In this document: one piece after another, positions 42,834 to 53,521 of the stretch | How the letters are laid out: every line of letters begins with the position of its first letter | How positions within the stretch are numbered: position 1 is the stretch's first letter | Origin: Nemertoderma westbladi | Lineage: Eukaryota > Xenacoelomorpha > Nemertodermatida > Nemertodermatidae | Direction of reading: 5' to 3' | Length of the DNA stretch: 64,000 nt | Assembly: GCA_032718475.1 (NCBI GenBank) | Contig: JAUCBJ010002164.1 | Location: forward strand, 1-64,000 | Position numbers and translations under genes: made by a program | Notes under the pieces: model-generated | What the model saw: the letters and a program-made list of their open reading frames with translations, nothing else | Databases searched by the model: none | What the model was told of the DNA's origin: nothing

Positions 42834-43743
42834 ATCATCATAATGATGATGGGGTGATGATAACTCCACCTACTGGCTCCAGAAGTCGAGGAAATCCTGC
42901 CATGTACCTTACTGATCTAGACTTTGCTGATGACTTAGGAGTACTCTCAGAATCACTAGAGGGAGCCCAACGGCTCATCAGCTCATTAGAACATGCTGCT
43001 TCTAGTGTTGGTCTTTTTATTAACTCCAGAAAGACCAAAATTTTGACAGTTAACTTTGAAAGTCCTCAGAAAGTCTCTGATAGGATGAGCATAAGCTCAA
43101 AGGATGGTTTGCTTGAGCATGTGGACGACTTCTGTTACCTGGGATCATGGATCCGGAAGTCAGGTAAGGACCTTCGAATACGTAAGGGCTGCATGGACAG
43201 TCTTGAATAGGATTTCCAGGATTTGGAAGTCACCGAGAATTAATCTGAAACTTAAGGTCCGATTATTTAGAGTAGCAGTAGTTCCAGTACTCCTCTATGG
43301 GAGTCAATGCTGGACTCTAACTGCTGAGCACACCAAATCTCTGGATGGCACATTCACAAAATGCTACGCCTGGTTCATTGTGTCAAGTACAATGCACACA
43401 TCTCCAACCAGACACTATATAACATTGGAGGTGTCTCATTGGTTCCCCCAAGCTTGGCACTAGAAAAAAATCGCCTACCCTTTGCAGGACATTGCTTTCG
43501 CCGTGAGGACCAGCCAGTGCATAATCTTGTACTTTGGCAGCCTCATGGAGTAAATAAGCATGGTGGACAGCCCATGACTTTCTTGAGACGCATCTTAAAG
43601 GACACTGGCCATGAAGATGCGGATGATCTAGCAAATATCATGGGTGATAGGGAGTTGTGGTGGGGCAATTTTGTCGAAAAGCCGGCACAGCATTCTTAAA
43701 AATGCAGCTGCAATGCAGCATGCCGATCCTAGTAGTAGTAGTA
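42834..43743 (+). mobile_element. LINE copy 3, 5'-truncated, with (TAG)n end
   Basis: The RT C-terminal half and 3' end match copies 1 and 2 from CATCATAATGATGATGGGG onward. Coding pieces are 42834-43210 (FADDLGVLS, KTKIL, YLGSWIRKSG; frame shared with the BEL-B integrase upstream), 43104-43463 (LLYGSQCWTLT) and 43361-43699 (FAGHCFRREDQPVHNLVLW), with frameshifts near 43190 and 43362. It ends GCCGATCCTAGTAGTAGTAG followed by ACTGACTGACTG. The full LINE 3' terminus is therefore defined by copies 1 and 3. Confidence 0.9.
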
Positions 43744-44977
43744 GACTGACTGACTGACTGATAATAATCCAGGTTCAGGTACTTCCTTCCTGGCGATTTT
43801 GATGAAATTTTGCAGGTACATTGCTTTGGTGGTTCATAATCGCGTTACAAAATTTCAGATCGATCCTATGTGTGGTATTCGATATATTTCGTTTTTTGAC
43901 ATTATTTTGTCGCGAAATTAAAAGCAATGGAAAATAACAGCTGGTGTTCACGATGAAATATGGCTTAATATGTCAGTTATACACAGTCAATAGTAAAACG
44001 TACCAAGTTTTACTAGTAGGCTATAAGGAAAGACAATGTTTACTCACACATAAGCTGTGGGTTTCTAATGTATTACCCCATAAGCTGATTGCTCTCCCAG
44101 TGCTTCCTAAGGGTGGTAGATCTACAATAAGGAAACTAAATTTATTTCAGTATTTGGTTCTATTCGTTGTTATTTATCTGGTTGTGCATCATGGGCATTT
44201 TTTATAAATATTTGGTAATCTTATATCTTGTAAACGTGCTTGATAATGAAATTATTTGCTTCATATTATATTTTTGTTAGTTGTATCAAAGTTTCATTTT
44301 TTATTATGTGGGACGAGCCACAAAGTCAGCTATCCTCACGCCTTACAGTTTAGACAATTGTTTAGTTTACTTACTGCTGACTGACATAGTTAATTTGTAA
44401 TAGTCTTGGCTAGGATTCTTCCCCCGGGCTCCTTCCAGCCAGCTTGCTGGCTTTCTAATATTAAATAATATGAAATCCTTTAATAAGCTCAATCAAAATA
44501 TTATATTGAATACAGTAATAGACTAAAAATAACACAAAGCATAAAAAACTAACACCGAAAAAATTCCAAAGAACAGAAATTCAAAGCGCCATGTCATATA
44601 TAGCCTATAGTGGCCTAGTATACATTTAGTGACAGGCAACAACCTCCATACCCATTGTTTTTTATAAACGTTAAATTGGAATTGGAATCACATAAAATAA
44701 TTAAATTAATAATAGATCATCTAATAGACCAGATAATCTAACAAGCAATATATAAGTTTATGTGTGGGAGAAATTCAGATATTCGCTCCGAAAAGTTATT
44801 TCTGCAATCATTTCAGAAGGAGACTTCTCAACCAGTAAAGATTTAAATGATAATAGAAAAAAATATGTAATGTAGCAAATAATAGAACATATAGTACGCC
44901 TATGAAACTGCAGGCGAAAATTTTAGAATATCAGTTGTTTCAAATTTAATGTGATATAAAGATTTTTGGAGTATGTA
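43744..44977. other. Intergenic, with one transposon-end fragment
   Basis: Mostly AT-rich with no supported gene (the 87-codon ORF at 43944-44207 shows no domain). At 44307-44330 GTGGGACGAGCCACAAAGTC matches the left terminus of the inverted-repeat element at 9290, so a degraded single end of that family is present. Confidence 0.5.
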
Positions 44978-45235
44978 GGGAGGGGGGGGGGGGGGGGGTA
45001 TGTATGTATATGTTGTATATAATAATATATGTATATGTTGTATATAATAATATATGTATATGTTGTATATAATAATATATGTATATGTTGTATATAATAA
45101 TATATGTATATGTTGTTTATAATAATATATGTATATGTTGTATATAATAATATATGTATATGTTGTATATAATAATATATGTATATGTTGTATATAATAA
45201 TATATGTATATGTTGTATATATTAATGTATGTATA
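44978..45235 (+). repeat. G run followed by a 25-bp AT-rich array
   Basis: A G-rich run at 44978-44998 (interrupted once) is followed by about nine units of a 25-bp repeat with core TATATGTTGTATATAATAAT, spaced exactly 25 bp. The Tyr/Ile-rich minus-strand ORF over it is a repeat translation. Confidence 0.95.
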
Positions 45236-45850
45236 TGTTAATATGTTGTTATAACTGTATTGTGTATAACATAAATACATAACTAGACGAAATTGTATCT
45301 GAGATGTCGTTAAATAAATAAATGCAACTATTCCAGCAATATATCCATACATTTTCCAGTTTCAATATATATATATATATAATATACTAGGCCCTACATC
45401 ATTATGTAAACAGTAAACAATTAAATGTCATGTTTCTATCTAAAATATTTAATTCAACAAATATAGTTGGGTATTCAAATTAAAGCTTTAGATACAAAAA
45501 TTTCCAAATTAAAGAATATTACCAGTAATCAATTAATATAACAATTCCCATATTACAGTACCACTCAGTTTGGTAGTAACTCCATCTACTATAAAAGAAA
45601 CAACAACATTAATAGTAAATCACAAACTACAGTGCAGTATCACGTCAGGATTACTCTATACGTAACAACGAAATCAAAAGCGGTTTGGGTTGAGTAACAC
45701 AACAATTTCAGTAATTATTTATTATTAATTTTTATTCAAATAATACGCCACTTTTAGTATTTCAATAAGAAGTTAAATAAAAGTTACTAATGGGGTCTGG
45801 TTAAGGATATAAAAACGCTAGGGTTTTTTTTTTGTTGACTAGTGTTAAAC
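45236..45850. other. AT-rich intergenic DNA
   Basis: Contains an (AT)n tract near 45366-45382. No gene or other structure seen. Confidence 0.4.
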
Positions 45851-45978
45851 GATTATGGGCCTACTGAACTGCAATTAGAAAATTACTTAAAACACTCAGA
45901 CTCACCTCACCGTATTAATGTTTTGAGTTTTTTAATTTTCTCATTGTGTACTGAAGCAGTTCAGTAGGCCTATAAATC
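45851..45978. mobile_element. MITE-like palindrome, about 128 bp
   Basis: Left arm GGCCTACTGAACTGC (45858-45872) and its exact complement at 45956-45970. Pairing continues outward (GATTATG against CATAAATC-like bases) and inward (AGAAAATTA and TTAAAAC against GTTTT...TTTAATTTTCT) with mismatches. No coding capacity. A target duplication could not be defined. Confidence 0.65.
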
Positions 45979-46111
45979 TTACCGCAGATTGGGTATCCTA
46001 AATTTTCCATGTTTAATGTTTTGGTTCCATTCAACCCGCCTTAGTAACCTAGTGTGACGTATTATCTGAACTATGTTGTCCTCAACCCATAAAAATTAAT
46101 TATTTATATTA

Positions 46112-46263
46112 TACACCATGACCCGTAATATTGTGCCACGTACTGATGATACGCACCCCCCCCCCCCCCCCCCCCAAATAACACGTTCTAAAATGGGGGG
46201 GGGGGGGGGGTCCGCGTCAATGATGTCATCAGAAAATGGCGCTATATTACGGGTCATGGTGTA
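46112..46263. mobile_element. MITE with poly-C/poly-G arms
   Basis: Perfect 20-bp terminal inverted repeats TACACCATGACCCGTAATAT at 46112-46131 and its complement at 46244-46263. Weaker pairing extends inward (CTGATGA against TCATCAG) to a run of about 20 C at 46157-46176 facing a run of about 16 G at 46195-46210 around an 18-nt loop. The terminal TA on both sides is compatible with a TA target duplication as in Tc1/mariner-type MITEs. The 66-codon ORF crossing it is spurious. Confidence 0.85.
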
Positions 46264-48140
46264 CATAGGTTTACTGCGTGAAATTTGTTTTGGAAAGAAA
46301 GTAATGAATAAGTGGTAACAAGGAACCCTTTATTGTGGGGTGGTGTGGTACAATTTTTTTGTTAAAATGATTTGAAGTCATAGGGAACTTGTAGCTAGAC
46401 ATTTAACATTGAATTCTACATCAAATATTTAACGGCCACTCACGTACATTCGGAATTTGCCACCACCCGCACCCCTCGTTAAACTAAATCGTATTTTTCG
46501 GCAACAATTTCTACACGTTTAAAAATTAACACCCGCCTCTCAATTCGAGGCATCTTGTTACCAAATTCAATTGTTCCTAACCAGAATAAAAGTCATCACA
46601 CCAACCGTGTTGGGAGTGGGCAATTATTGGAACATTTTCATGGAAAAATTTCATAATATAAAAAAATTGTAAAACAAAACTTGATTGTTCTTGAACATTA
46701 TTTTCTTCTTTTTAAATTGATCTAGTAAAGTTGCACGTTTTTGAACAATTTTAAAGGATTTTCAAGTAGAGACACCTTGCTTAACGATAAAAGGTAAATC
46801 TACAGTACAGATATTACCCACAACAGGTACTGTAGGCTCGTTCCAATGGATTAACCCAGTCCGCAGATTATTCTAGATCTAATTCACCTAATATTAAACA
46901 AAAAATATGTGTTTAGTGGAATTTAATTTCTTGATTTAATTTAATTTAAAACGTTAAGGGATAAGCAGATCCACCTACTAAAAATAATTATTTTTCAAAA
47001 ATGTTAACAGGAAAATTACCAAAATATTCAGTGTCAGTGTCGAAGTGTTTTCTAAACAAAACATTAAATAAAACTACATAGGACTAACTTGGGATGGAGA
47101 TCACTCTTTTCAAAATAAACTCAACATTACATGTCAAAGTGTCTCGCAGTATTAGGGCTTGTACATCTACGTTCTTTTGAGTTGTAACAATATTTTTTGT
47201 TTTTTTTTAATATATTTATGTAAATATACAGTAATAGGATAATTTGGATTGCTTTTTGTTCCAAATAAAGACCACTCCCAGAACAATAAAATTATAGTGA
47301 AGAACCTCACCAGTATTTGTTATATTTAGCCAGACACACAAGTGAATTCAGTTGCAGTCAATAACGAGCACATTTGAACTGCGATTATCTCTGATTAGAT
47401 CAAAATTATGCGTTAAAATTCTGACACATTTGTTTGGGAGGTGAAAATTCACCACCAAGATGAAATTTGTAACATAGATAGTTTTACCACCTTATTTACG
47501 TGTGACTGAGACAGAATTGTTGTTTCGCTTAAAATCACCAACTGAACTACAGGTGTTTAATAAAAATAGTAAAAGTAAATAAAAATTTACATAAGAATGT
47601 AAAGTATTCATCAATCATATTCATGTGAAAAACTTGCCATTGTCAATAACTAATGACACCTTTGGTGCAAAAAAAAACACGGCCAGCAAACTACGAAATG
47701 ATTGAGGTGCAACATGCGCATGTGCAAATGCAATAACACCTAGACTAACTAGACACCTTTTTCGAATACTTGCAAAAAGATATACAGCGAAAACAAAAAT
47801 ATGTGACTCAATCAAGTGTAAATTCAGGCCAAACTAATTATATTCCAGGTGATTGTGTGCATTAGTCGACATATTCTTTTAAAATTGAGGTATAATTGAG
47901 TAATTAGAACAGAAAGCAATAGTGTGCTTGACTAAATATAACAACATATTGATGAGGTTTTTTACTAATAATTTCTTGTTTATTTATATTAATAAACAAA
48001 ATATTTATAACTAAACTATTTGATATTTTAGGGATTGTAAAAGACCTACATAAACACGTGTAATAATAATAATACAAGCTTGTGAAAACAATTATGTCAA
48101 TATTCCTAAATAAAAGTGAATGTTCCATTTCCATATCACG
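46264..48140. other. Intergenic, includes likely TRAF 3' UTR at its right edge
   Basis: AT-rich DNA with no supported gene. The right part (about 47975-48140) should contain the 3' UTR of the minus-strand TRAF-like gene: TTTATT at about 47980 is AATAAA on the minus strand, roughly 160 bases after the stop. Small ORFs at 47621-47815 and 47904-48134 are not supported. Confidence 0.5.
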
Positions 48141-49649
48141 TCAATCTATTCTATCTCTGGTTTCAGTTATAGCAACTTGAAGGAAAATTGTATCATCTTT
48201 CAAATACTCATTTGCTTTCTTAAGTATAATGCTGTGAGCAGCGAAAATAGGAGATCCACTGGCAATATTCATATCATGTTCAGGTTTCTGAAAACTCGAG
48301 CTATGACCATCAGGAGTAAACATGTCTTGCATATGTCTCCTTCTCTTGCCTTGATCCATCAAAGTAAATGTAACTTTTTGTTTAAATGGCCACTGTAATA
48401 TATTATCATATTCACCTTTCATTAACACAATAAACACAGAGAGATGAGTACCTTTTCCAGCACCATCCCCATTGGGGTACAACCTTACACACATTTTGTA
48501 TCCATACGATGATGTATAAAACGGTTCGGAATACATACTCAATACTCTTCCTTCTCTCGCTTCAGGCAAACGCGTTCTTTCGAAATCTGTTATTGTCATT
48601 ATCATAATTCCATTAGTAGCACGCCTTTCTAATAATTTTACCTGAGTGCTTTGCTGAGACAACTTCCACTCAATATTAGTCAACTGCTCATAAAATATTT
48701 CATCATTACCTTGGTGATGTTGAGAATAACCAGCTTTTTTTCCTCTAGTTGACCTTAAAACATCAAGGTCTCTCTTCACAAGTGCTAAGTCATCCCTTTT
48801 CACACAGCTTTCTAAATTTGTGGTACAAGTTGAAAAATTACCTCTCACTTCATCAGCCAATGTAGCAAGAGTCCTCATCAAATGACCAACTCTAATTTCA
48901 AGATTTGCATGACTGGTAGATACTGATTCCAAAGTGGTTGACATAGAAGAAAACTTAGTGGTCATCATAGCTTGGTGTTCCACAACATTCTCCACCAAAT
49001 GATTTGGCATTTCAGATGATGTACCTTTAAACTCACAACCTACTACTATATATTCACACGGTGTCTTAGTTAATGGACACGCAGTAAGATGTCCACTCAG
49101 GTGATTCCGGGATATTCCGACTAAACCACAGCTATTCGGGCAATCAATAGGATACTGGGGGCATATTTCATGGTGCTGTGACATCTCAAACAACCTCACG
49201 GCATTCATACAATAATCACACCCAACGGGTCGGTACTGACATAATTCGTTATGACCCGCCAAATCTTTTCTTACAATCGTGACCCCACACCCAATAGGGC
49301 ATTGTATATACCCAAGTTCACAGCTCTGGAAATGTTCAGTAACTTTAATGATATTTCCAGAGAAATTACAGCCTTTGTCGATGTTTTTACATTGTAATTT
49401 AAGAGATTGAATCTCCTTTTCAACGCTTTTATCGCGAAACGATTTTCCTCTTTGTATCTTCTCATTACAAACAGGACAGAGTAGAAGGCTTTCCTTGCAG
49501 GAATCGAAGTAGTTTTTGAGGCAGCTCTCGCAAAATATTTCACCACACTCCGCTTGGCATGGTGTTTTGAAAATTTTGTTGCAAAAGAAGCAGAAGCATT
49601 TGGCAGGGACACCAGCTTTTGAGTATGGAATGTCATCTTCTGAAGACAT
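48141..49649 (-). CDS. TRAF-family adaptor: RING, TRAF zinc fingers, coiled coil, MATH domain
   Basis: A 502-residue single-exon frame. TRAF proteins are cytoplasmic adaptors, often RING-type E3 ubiquitin ligases, that relay TNF-receptor and Toll/IL-1 receptor signals. Residues 18-61 form a RING with C20-x2-C23, C35-G36-E37, C40-x2-C43 and C58-x2-C61; Glu37 stands where the family has a zinc-binding His. Residues 84-225 carry about four TRAF-type zinc fingers (CNFSGN...HFQSCELG; CGVTI...HNELC; CDYCMNAV...HHEICP; CEYIVVGCEF). Residues 230-340 are helical and coiled-coil-like (TTLESVSTSHANLEIRVGHL). Residues 355-495 are a MATH/TRAF-C domain (GYKMCVRLYPNGDG, HLSVFIVLMKGEYDN, PVFVAH-like SPIFAAH). 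Length fits TRAF2/3/5-type members. The absence of introns is unusual for TRAF genes and may indicate a retrocopy. The subtype is not assignable by eye. Confidence 0.93.
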   Translation of the reverse strand: MSSEDDIPYSKAGVPAKCFCFFCNKIFKTPCQAECGEIFCESCLKNYFDSCKESLLLCPVCNEKIQRGKSFRDKSVEKEIQSLKLQCKNIDKGCNFSGNIIKVTEHFQSCELGYIQCPIGCGVTIVRKDLAGHNELCQYRPVGCDYCMNAVRLFEMSQHHEICPQYPIDCPNSCGLVGISRNHLSGHLTACPLTKTPCEYIVVGCEFKGTSSEMPNHLVENVVEHQAMMTTKFSSMSTTLESVSTSHANLEIRVGHLMRTLATLADEVRGNFSTCTTNLESCVKRDDLALVKRDLDVLRSTRGKKAGYSQHHQGNDEIFYEQLTNIEWKLSQQSTQVKLLERRATNGIMIMTITDFERTRLPEAREGRVLSMYSEPFYTSSYGYKMCVRLYPNGDGAGKGTHLSVFIVLMKGEYDNILQWPFKQKVTFTLMDQGKRRRHMQDMFTPDGHSSSFQKPEHDMNIASGSPIFAAHSIILKKANEYLKDDTIFLQVAITETRDRID

Positions 49650-49791
49650 ACTGAATGAGAGTTGTAACTATCTTGACAAGGATAAATTATAAACCTCCTT
49701 AAACATAAAGAAGACATTCTCTTTCCACAATCTCCAAATCGCCTGTCAGGCAAACTTTTAGGGCCACCATTGCAGATGGGTGATTATAGGA

Positions 49792-49800
49792 ATATATAAA
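49792..49800 (-). promoter_or_regulatory. Possible TATA box of the TRAF-like gene
   Basis: On the minus strand TTTATATAT lies about 145 bases upstream of the start codon, preceded by a G-rich stretch (GGGGGCAGATAGGGGGG). A short upstream ATG-initiated reading frame (ATGGTGGCCCTAAAAG) would be in the 5' UTR. Predictive only. Confidence 0.4.
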
Positions 49801-50145
49801 GTCCCCCCTATCTGCCCCCTCCACATCCACAAATAGTAATTGTTTATATGCATATAAAGCCTATGATAGATACTTAAATAAAAAAAATATGTTTAATAAA
49901 AAAAAGACTTCTGCTATTTCCCGAAATTATTTATAAACAATACTCCACAAAACATATAATTGTATGTAATTACAGTATGCCTATAAACACAGTAAATTAT
50001 GAATGACTTAATAGTTTACCAATGTACTGAGGGTTCCGGAGTTGCCTGGGTTTGATCGCAAATAACTAGAAACTATTCAATTATTTAAAGGACTGTTTCT
50101 ACATTTAATTTTTTAGCTTTTTCTAGTTTCAGTAGAAAGGTTTCT
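49801..50145. other. Upstream flank of the TRAF-like gene
   Basis: AT-rich, with no gene seen. Confidence 0.4.
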
Positions 50146-51020
50146 AGAAATTCATTTCTTCAATATGAATCTGAAAATCTTGGAATGTTAAAACATAAAA
50201 TATAGAATAAAGGGTAACAGTTCCTTATAGAACTGCATTTTAAAACTCATGTCATTGTTAAACTATGTCAACATTGAAGAGTTCTAGAACAATAGAAAAG
50301 TATTATATACTATTCTAGAACATAAATAAAATAAAAAATATAATGTTCTAGAACATATCTATAGCTAGTTATTTTTTAAATTTAAAATAGCTATAGTAAT
50401 ACAAAAAAAATTATTTATTTATATTACTTATTTATTAGAAAATTTATCTACCAAATTGAATTTTAAAAAAATGTTCTAGAACATTTTAATTATGAATTTT
50501 CAAGAAAATAAATTACTTAATCTTAAAAAGAAAATTATTAAAAAAATTGTTCAATTTTAAAATTGTTTATGCTATTTTGCCTGCTTTTTTTCTATTGGCA
50601 AGAGATCTAGAACATTTATTAAATGTTCTAGAACATACCAAATGTTCTAGAACATTTTTATTATCAATTTTCGAGAAAAAAAATATTCTAGAATATTTGT
50701 TCTTTTAAAAAGAATGATTAAAATAATTGTTTAATTAAAAAAAATTGGAATACAGAACAACTAACCATAACGATAGCATTCCAGAACATTTTTTTAAATG
50801 TTAGCTAGGGCTAGCTCTAGATATAACTATAGACTATAGGCTATAGCTATAGATATAAATTGCTAGCTATAATTGTAAATTATTACTTGAGTACATAAAA
50901 TTACTAGATATATGTTAATTATACAAAAAAGTGTTAAAAAACAAAAAAATACAATTTTTTAAAAATGTTCTTTTGAAGAACAAAAAATTACCGTATAGGC
51001 CTATGTTCTAGAACATTATA
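50146..51020. repeat. AT-rich region with clustered TTCTAGAA palindromes
   Basis: Nine copies of TTCTAGAA, most within ATGTTCTAGAACAT, lie near 50150, 50282, 50313, 50346, 50474, 50625, 50645, 50687 and 51005. The same string, with TAGCTAG motifs and similar AT-rich context, occurs in the middle of the foldback element (near 28375 and 28960). The region may therefore be the interior of a related element that lacks the 15-bp arms. No ORF. Confidence 0.65.
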
Positions 51021-51175
51021 AATAAAAATTATTAAAATAATTCGAATATAGAATTATATTCCCTAAATGCCGTGGATTTTCAAAATTTTATTTTATTCGA
51101 ATTAACTTTGTTAAAAGATTACTTTGAGTCCTCATTTGTATTGCTATTTCTATTTGTACGCCTATTATTCAAGTG
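51021..51175. other. AT-rich spacer
   Basis: No features seen. Confidence 0.4.
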
Positions 51176-51275
51176 GTTCAGTAGCTCAGTCGGTAGAGCG
51201 TTGGAAATTATATGTGTAGTAGGTATTGAGTTCGAATCCTAGTAAGTGCGAATTATTTTTTGTGCAGAATTTCAA
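51176..51275 (+). repeat. tRNA-derived SINE-like unit (plus)
   Basis: TAGCTCAGTCGGTAGAGC is an excellent A-box/D-arm and GAGTTCGAATCC a B-box/T-arm 30 nt later. They are followed by GTGCGAATTATTTTTTGTGC, which resembles the sequence after the B-box at 15383. The acceptor and anticodon stems do not pair well, so this is a SINE or tRNA pseudogene rather than a working tRNA gene. Confidence 0.65.
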
Positions 51276-51399
51276 CTCATTTAAATTGACCGCTACAAAT
51301 TAAATTGCATTTGTCTGTACCTAGATTAACCAATGAGACTGTAGTTATTTGATCGTAACCAATGTCGTGCAAGTTATATATTAGCTGGACCAATGGTTA
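51276..51399. other. Spacer between SINE-like unit and LTR-like segment
   Basis: No features seen. Confidence 0.35.
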
Positions 51400-51631
51400 T
51401 CTTTAAAAACCCAATATAATTATAGAATGTTCTCGATTGATTGCAGCACAAATTTGCTATATAAAGGTGCGATTTGTTCATTAGTTATCTATCACACACT
51501 CTCACTTCTTACAATCTTGTTTATTCTGTCATTAGTTTTCAGATTACATTTTGTATTATTATCTGCAATAAATTCAGAAATACCGCTACCTGCCTTTTCT
51601 TTTCACCATGATTCACTACGGTGAACACACT
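51400..51631 (+). mobile_element. LTR-like segment: TATA box and poly(A) signal, possibly 5' LTR of BEL-C
   Basis: TATATAAA at 51458-51465 and AATAAA at 51567-51572 are about 110 nt apart, the layout of a retroelement U3-R boundary. A possible LTR end, GGTGAACACA at about 51629, is followed by GGATGGCCGGC. If correct, BEL-C would have a 2.1-kb leader before gag. No second LTR copy is in the window, so this is tentative; a solo LTR of another family is an alternative. Confidence 0.35.
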
Positions 51632-52658
51632 TAGGAACAGGATGGCCGGCTAGAGATCGGGCCGCAGCAATGAACGGGAACATCAAGGGAATGTAGACAG
51701 GAGACAACCCGCAATACCATCTTAGTTATTCGCCCATCGCCTGAAAGGTTAGACAGCGTTCGACGCCTTGCTACCTAAGCGTAAGACCAAAGATCAAAGG
51801 TAGAAGTAGTGACACGCTGTACGCCTAAAATTACATCTTAGGGACTGTACTGTCTTAATTCAGGAAAAAACCACAGTAGACCTTCACACTCCTACGGGGG
51901 AGAGCGCAGGCAGAGATACTAGTACGCAGATAGGACGTAGACACACCGGTACGAAGCATACACATTGGTAGGGTGCAGCAAACTGTACGCCTAACTCTTG
52001 CTAAGTGCAGGTGCGTCTGTGACTATTTGTAGTACAACGGTGTCCATTGCATTAGAACTTGTAGGCTAGGAGGGTTGCTGTGTTTCACCTGAATTAGGAT
52101 TGTACCGTTCAGGCGGTAGGGCAGTTTACGACTAGGCGCAAATAAATCGAGGCTATTACGGATATACTAACATCTACCGTGTCCCCGCCAACGTCCTGAT
52201 AGGAAGTTACCCAGCCTACCTAGGTGACTAAAATTCTAGATAGGACGCCAGGATAGCTATTAGTAACAGTACGCCTACTGTAGTAAACTAACACATTTCT
52301 TCTTAGTATTAGGGGCCTGGTAAATTAAAATTGCCGAATTCTGGGCGTAGCATTAACCTTATGCCTGAATTTGAGTCCTGGAAATACGCAAGAGGGGAAG
52401 GAACCTTATCATTCATGAGTATTGGACCTACAAGTTACAAAATTAGAATATTCGTAAAATGCACACCGCACCGAGTAATTATATATGTGAAGGAGCAAAA
52501 CTGCTTTTGACCGTTCAGAATTAACACACGCGCGTTAGAAATTATTTACACCTCAAAATATATAAAATAAACTTTCGTCCTTACTGTGCTTTGCCCGCTA
52601 GTTAGACATCTCCAAATCTCTGCCTCTGTACCTAGCTAGCGTCCCTTTTGCCCAACCA

Positions 52659-52665
52659 TATAAAT
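52659..52665 (+). promoter_or_regulatory. TATA box candidate for BEL-C
   Basis: TATAAAT within CCAACCATATAAATCACACC, followed about 30 bases on by TCAGTGAGTCAG, a plausible initiation region. It competes with the candidate at 51458. Confidence 0.4.
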
Positions 52666-53521
52666 CACACCGCGGCAAAGTATACGAGCCCTTTAGTCCG
52701 TCAGTGAGTCAGCCTGATTTTAGGATTCGCTGCGCGGGATTTTGTTTTATCGAAGTTTGTCTGCTCGTAGACTGTTTTCTGCCTCACAGGTTATAAGAGA
52801 TCGATACTGCAATATATTCGCTTACTTAGAGTTTACTGTTTTGGTGAGAAGGTCGGATTTATGATTTGATTCACAAACTTTACAGTAGGATATTGCAGGT
52901 ATTGTTACCGTCTCTTCGAATAGTAGGAATGTGTTTTACTGAACTACGGTTCGGTAGGACTAAAGTTATTTGAAAATTTTGTATTTTGAGGTAAAAGTTT
53001 ATATTTGATTAGCTAAGTGCTAATTTTTTGAAATAAAATTTGATTTGAACCGCGTGTAAAATATTTTGGAATTGAATACCGGTGTTCAAAAGGGTTTAAA
53101 TACCATATTGTACCGGTACAAAATTTTCGTAAAGTAAAACCTAACTCTTTTGTTTTTCAGGATTCAGAACTCATTTCTAGACTGTAACGGGAGCAAGACC
53201 GTGTTTAGCAAGTTTGGGAGATAGATAACTCAACAACTTTGGTTGGGAAAATCGCGCTTCGTCCGCAACGTTAAAAACGGAAAGGTTCACGTCCGGTTTG
53301 TATCTGGGAATCTGTTTTTCTGGAGAATTATTGGAGTGGGTGAGTTCGAAAAGTTGCATAAATAAGTTAGGCATTACCGTATTAGTTAAAATTATTGTGG
53401 GTTCCACTGTCTCAAGTATTTATGCATTCCGTATGATTTCTTTGTTCATTGCTGAATTAGTCCGTATTATTGTATTTAATTTACCTTTTGATAACGCATA
53501 TCGTTATCCGATTTATTTGTT

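Noticed and set aside
44900-45352. 150-codon Tyr/Ile-rich ORF
   Set aside because: Repeat translation of the 25-bp array with a poly-Pro tract from the G run.
49271-49753. 160-codon ORF overlapping the TRAF start
   Set aside because: A different frame of the same strand without family motifs; the TRAF frame explains this region.
51176-51252. Functional tRNA gene
   Set aside because: A and B boxes are good but the acceptor and anticodon stems do not pair, and the following sequence matches a SINE-like tail.
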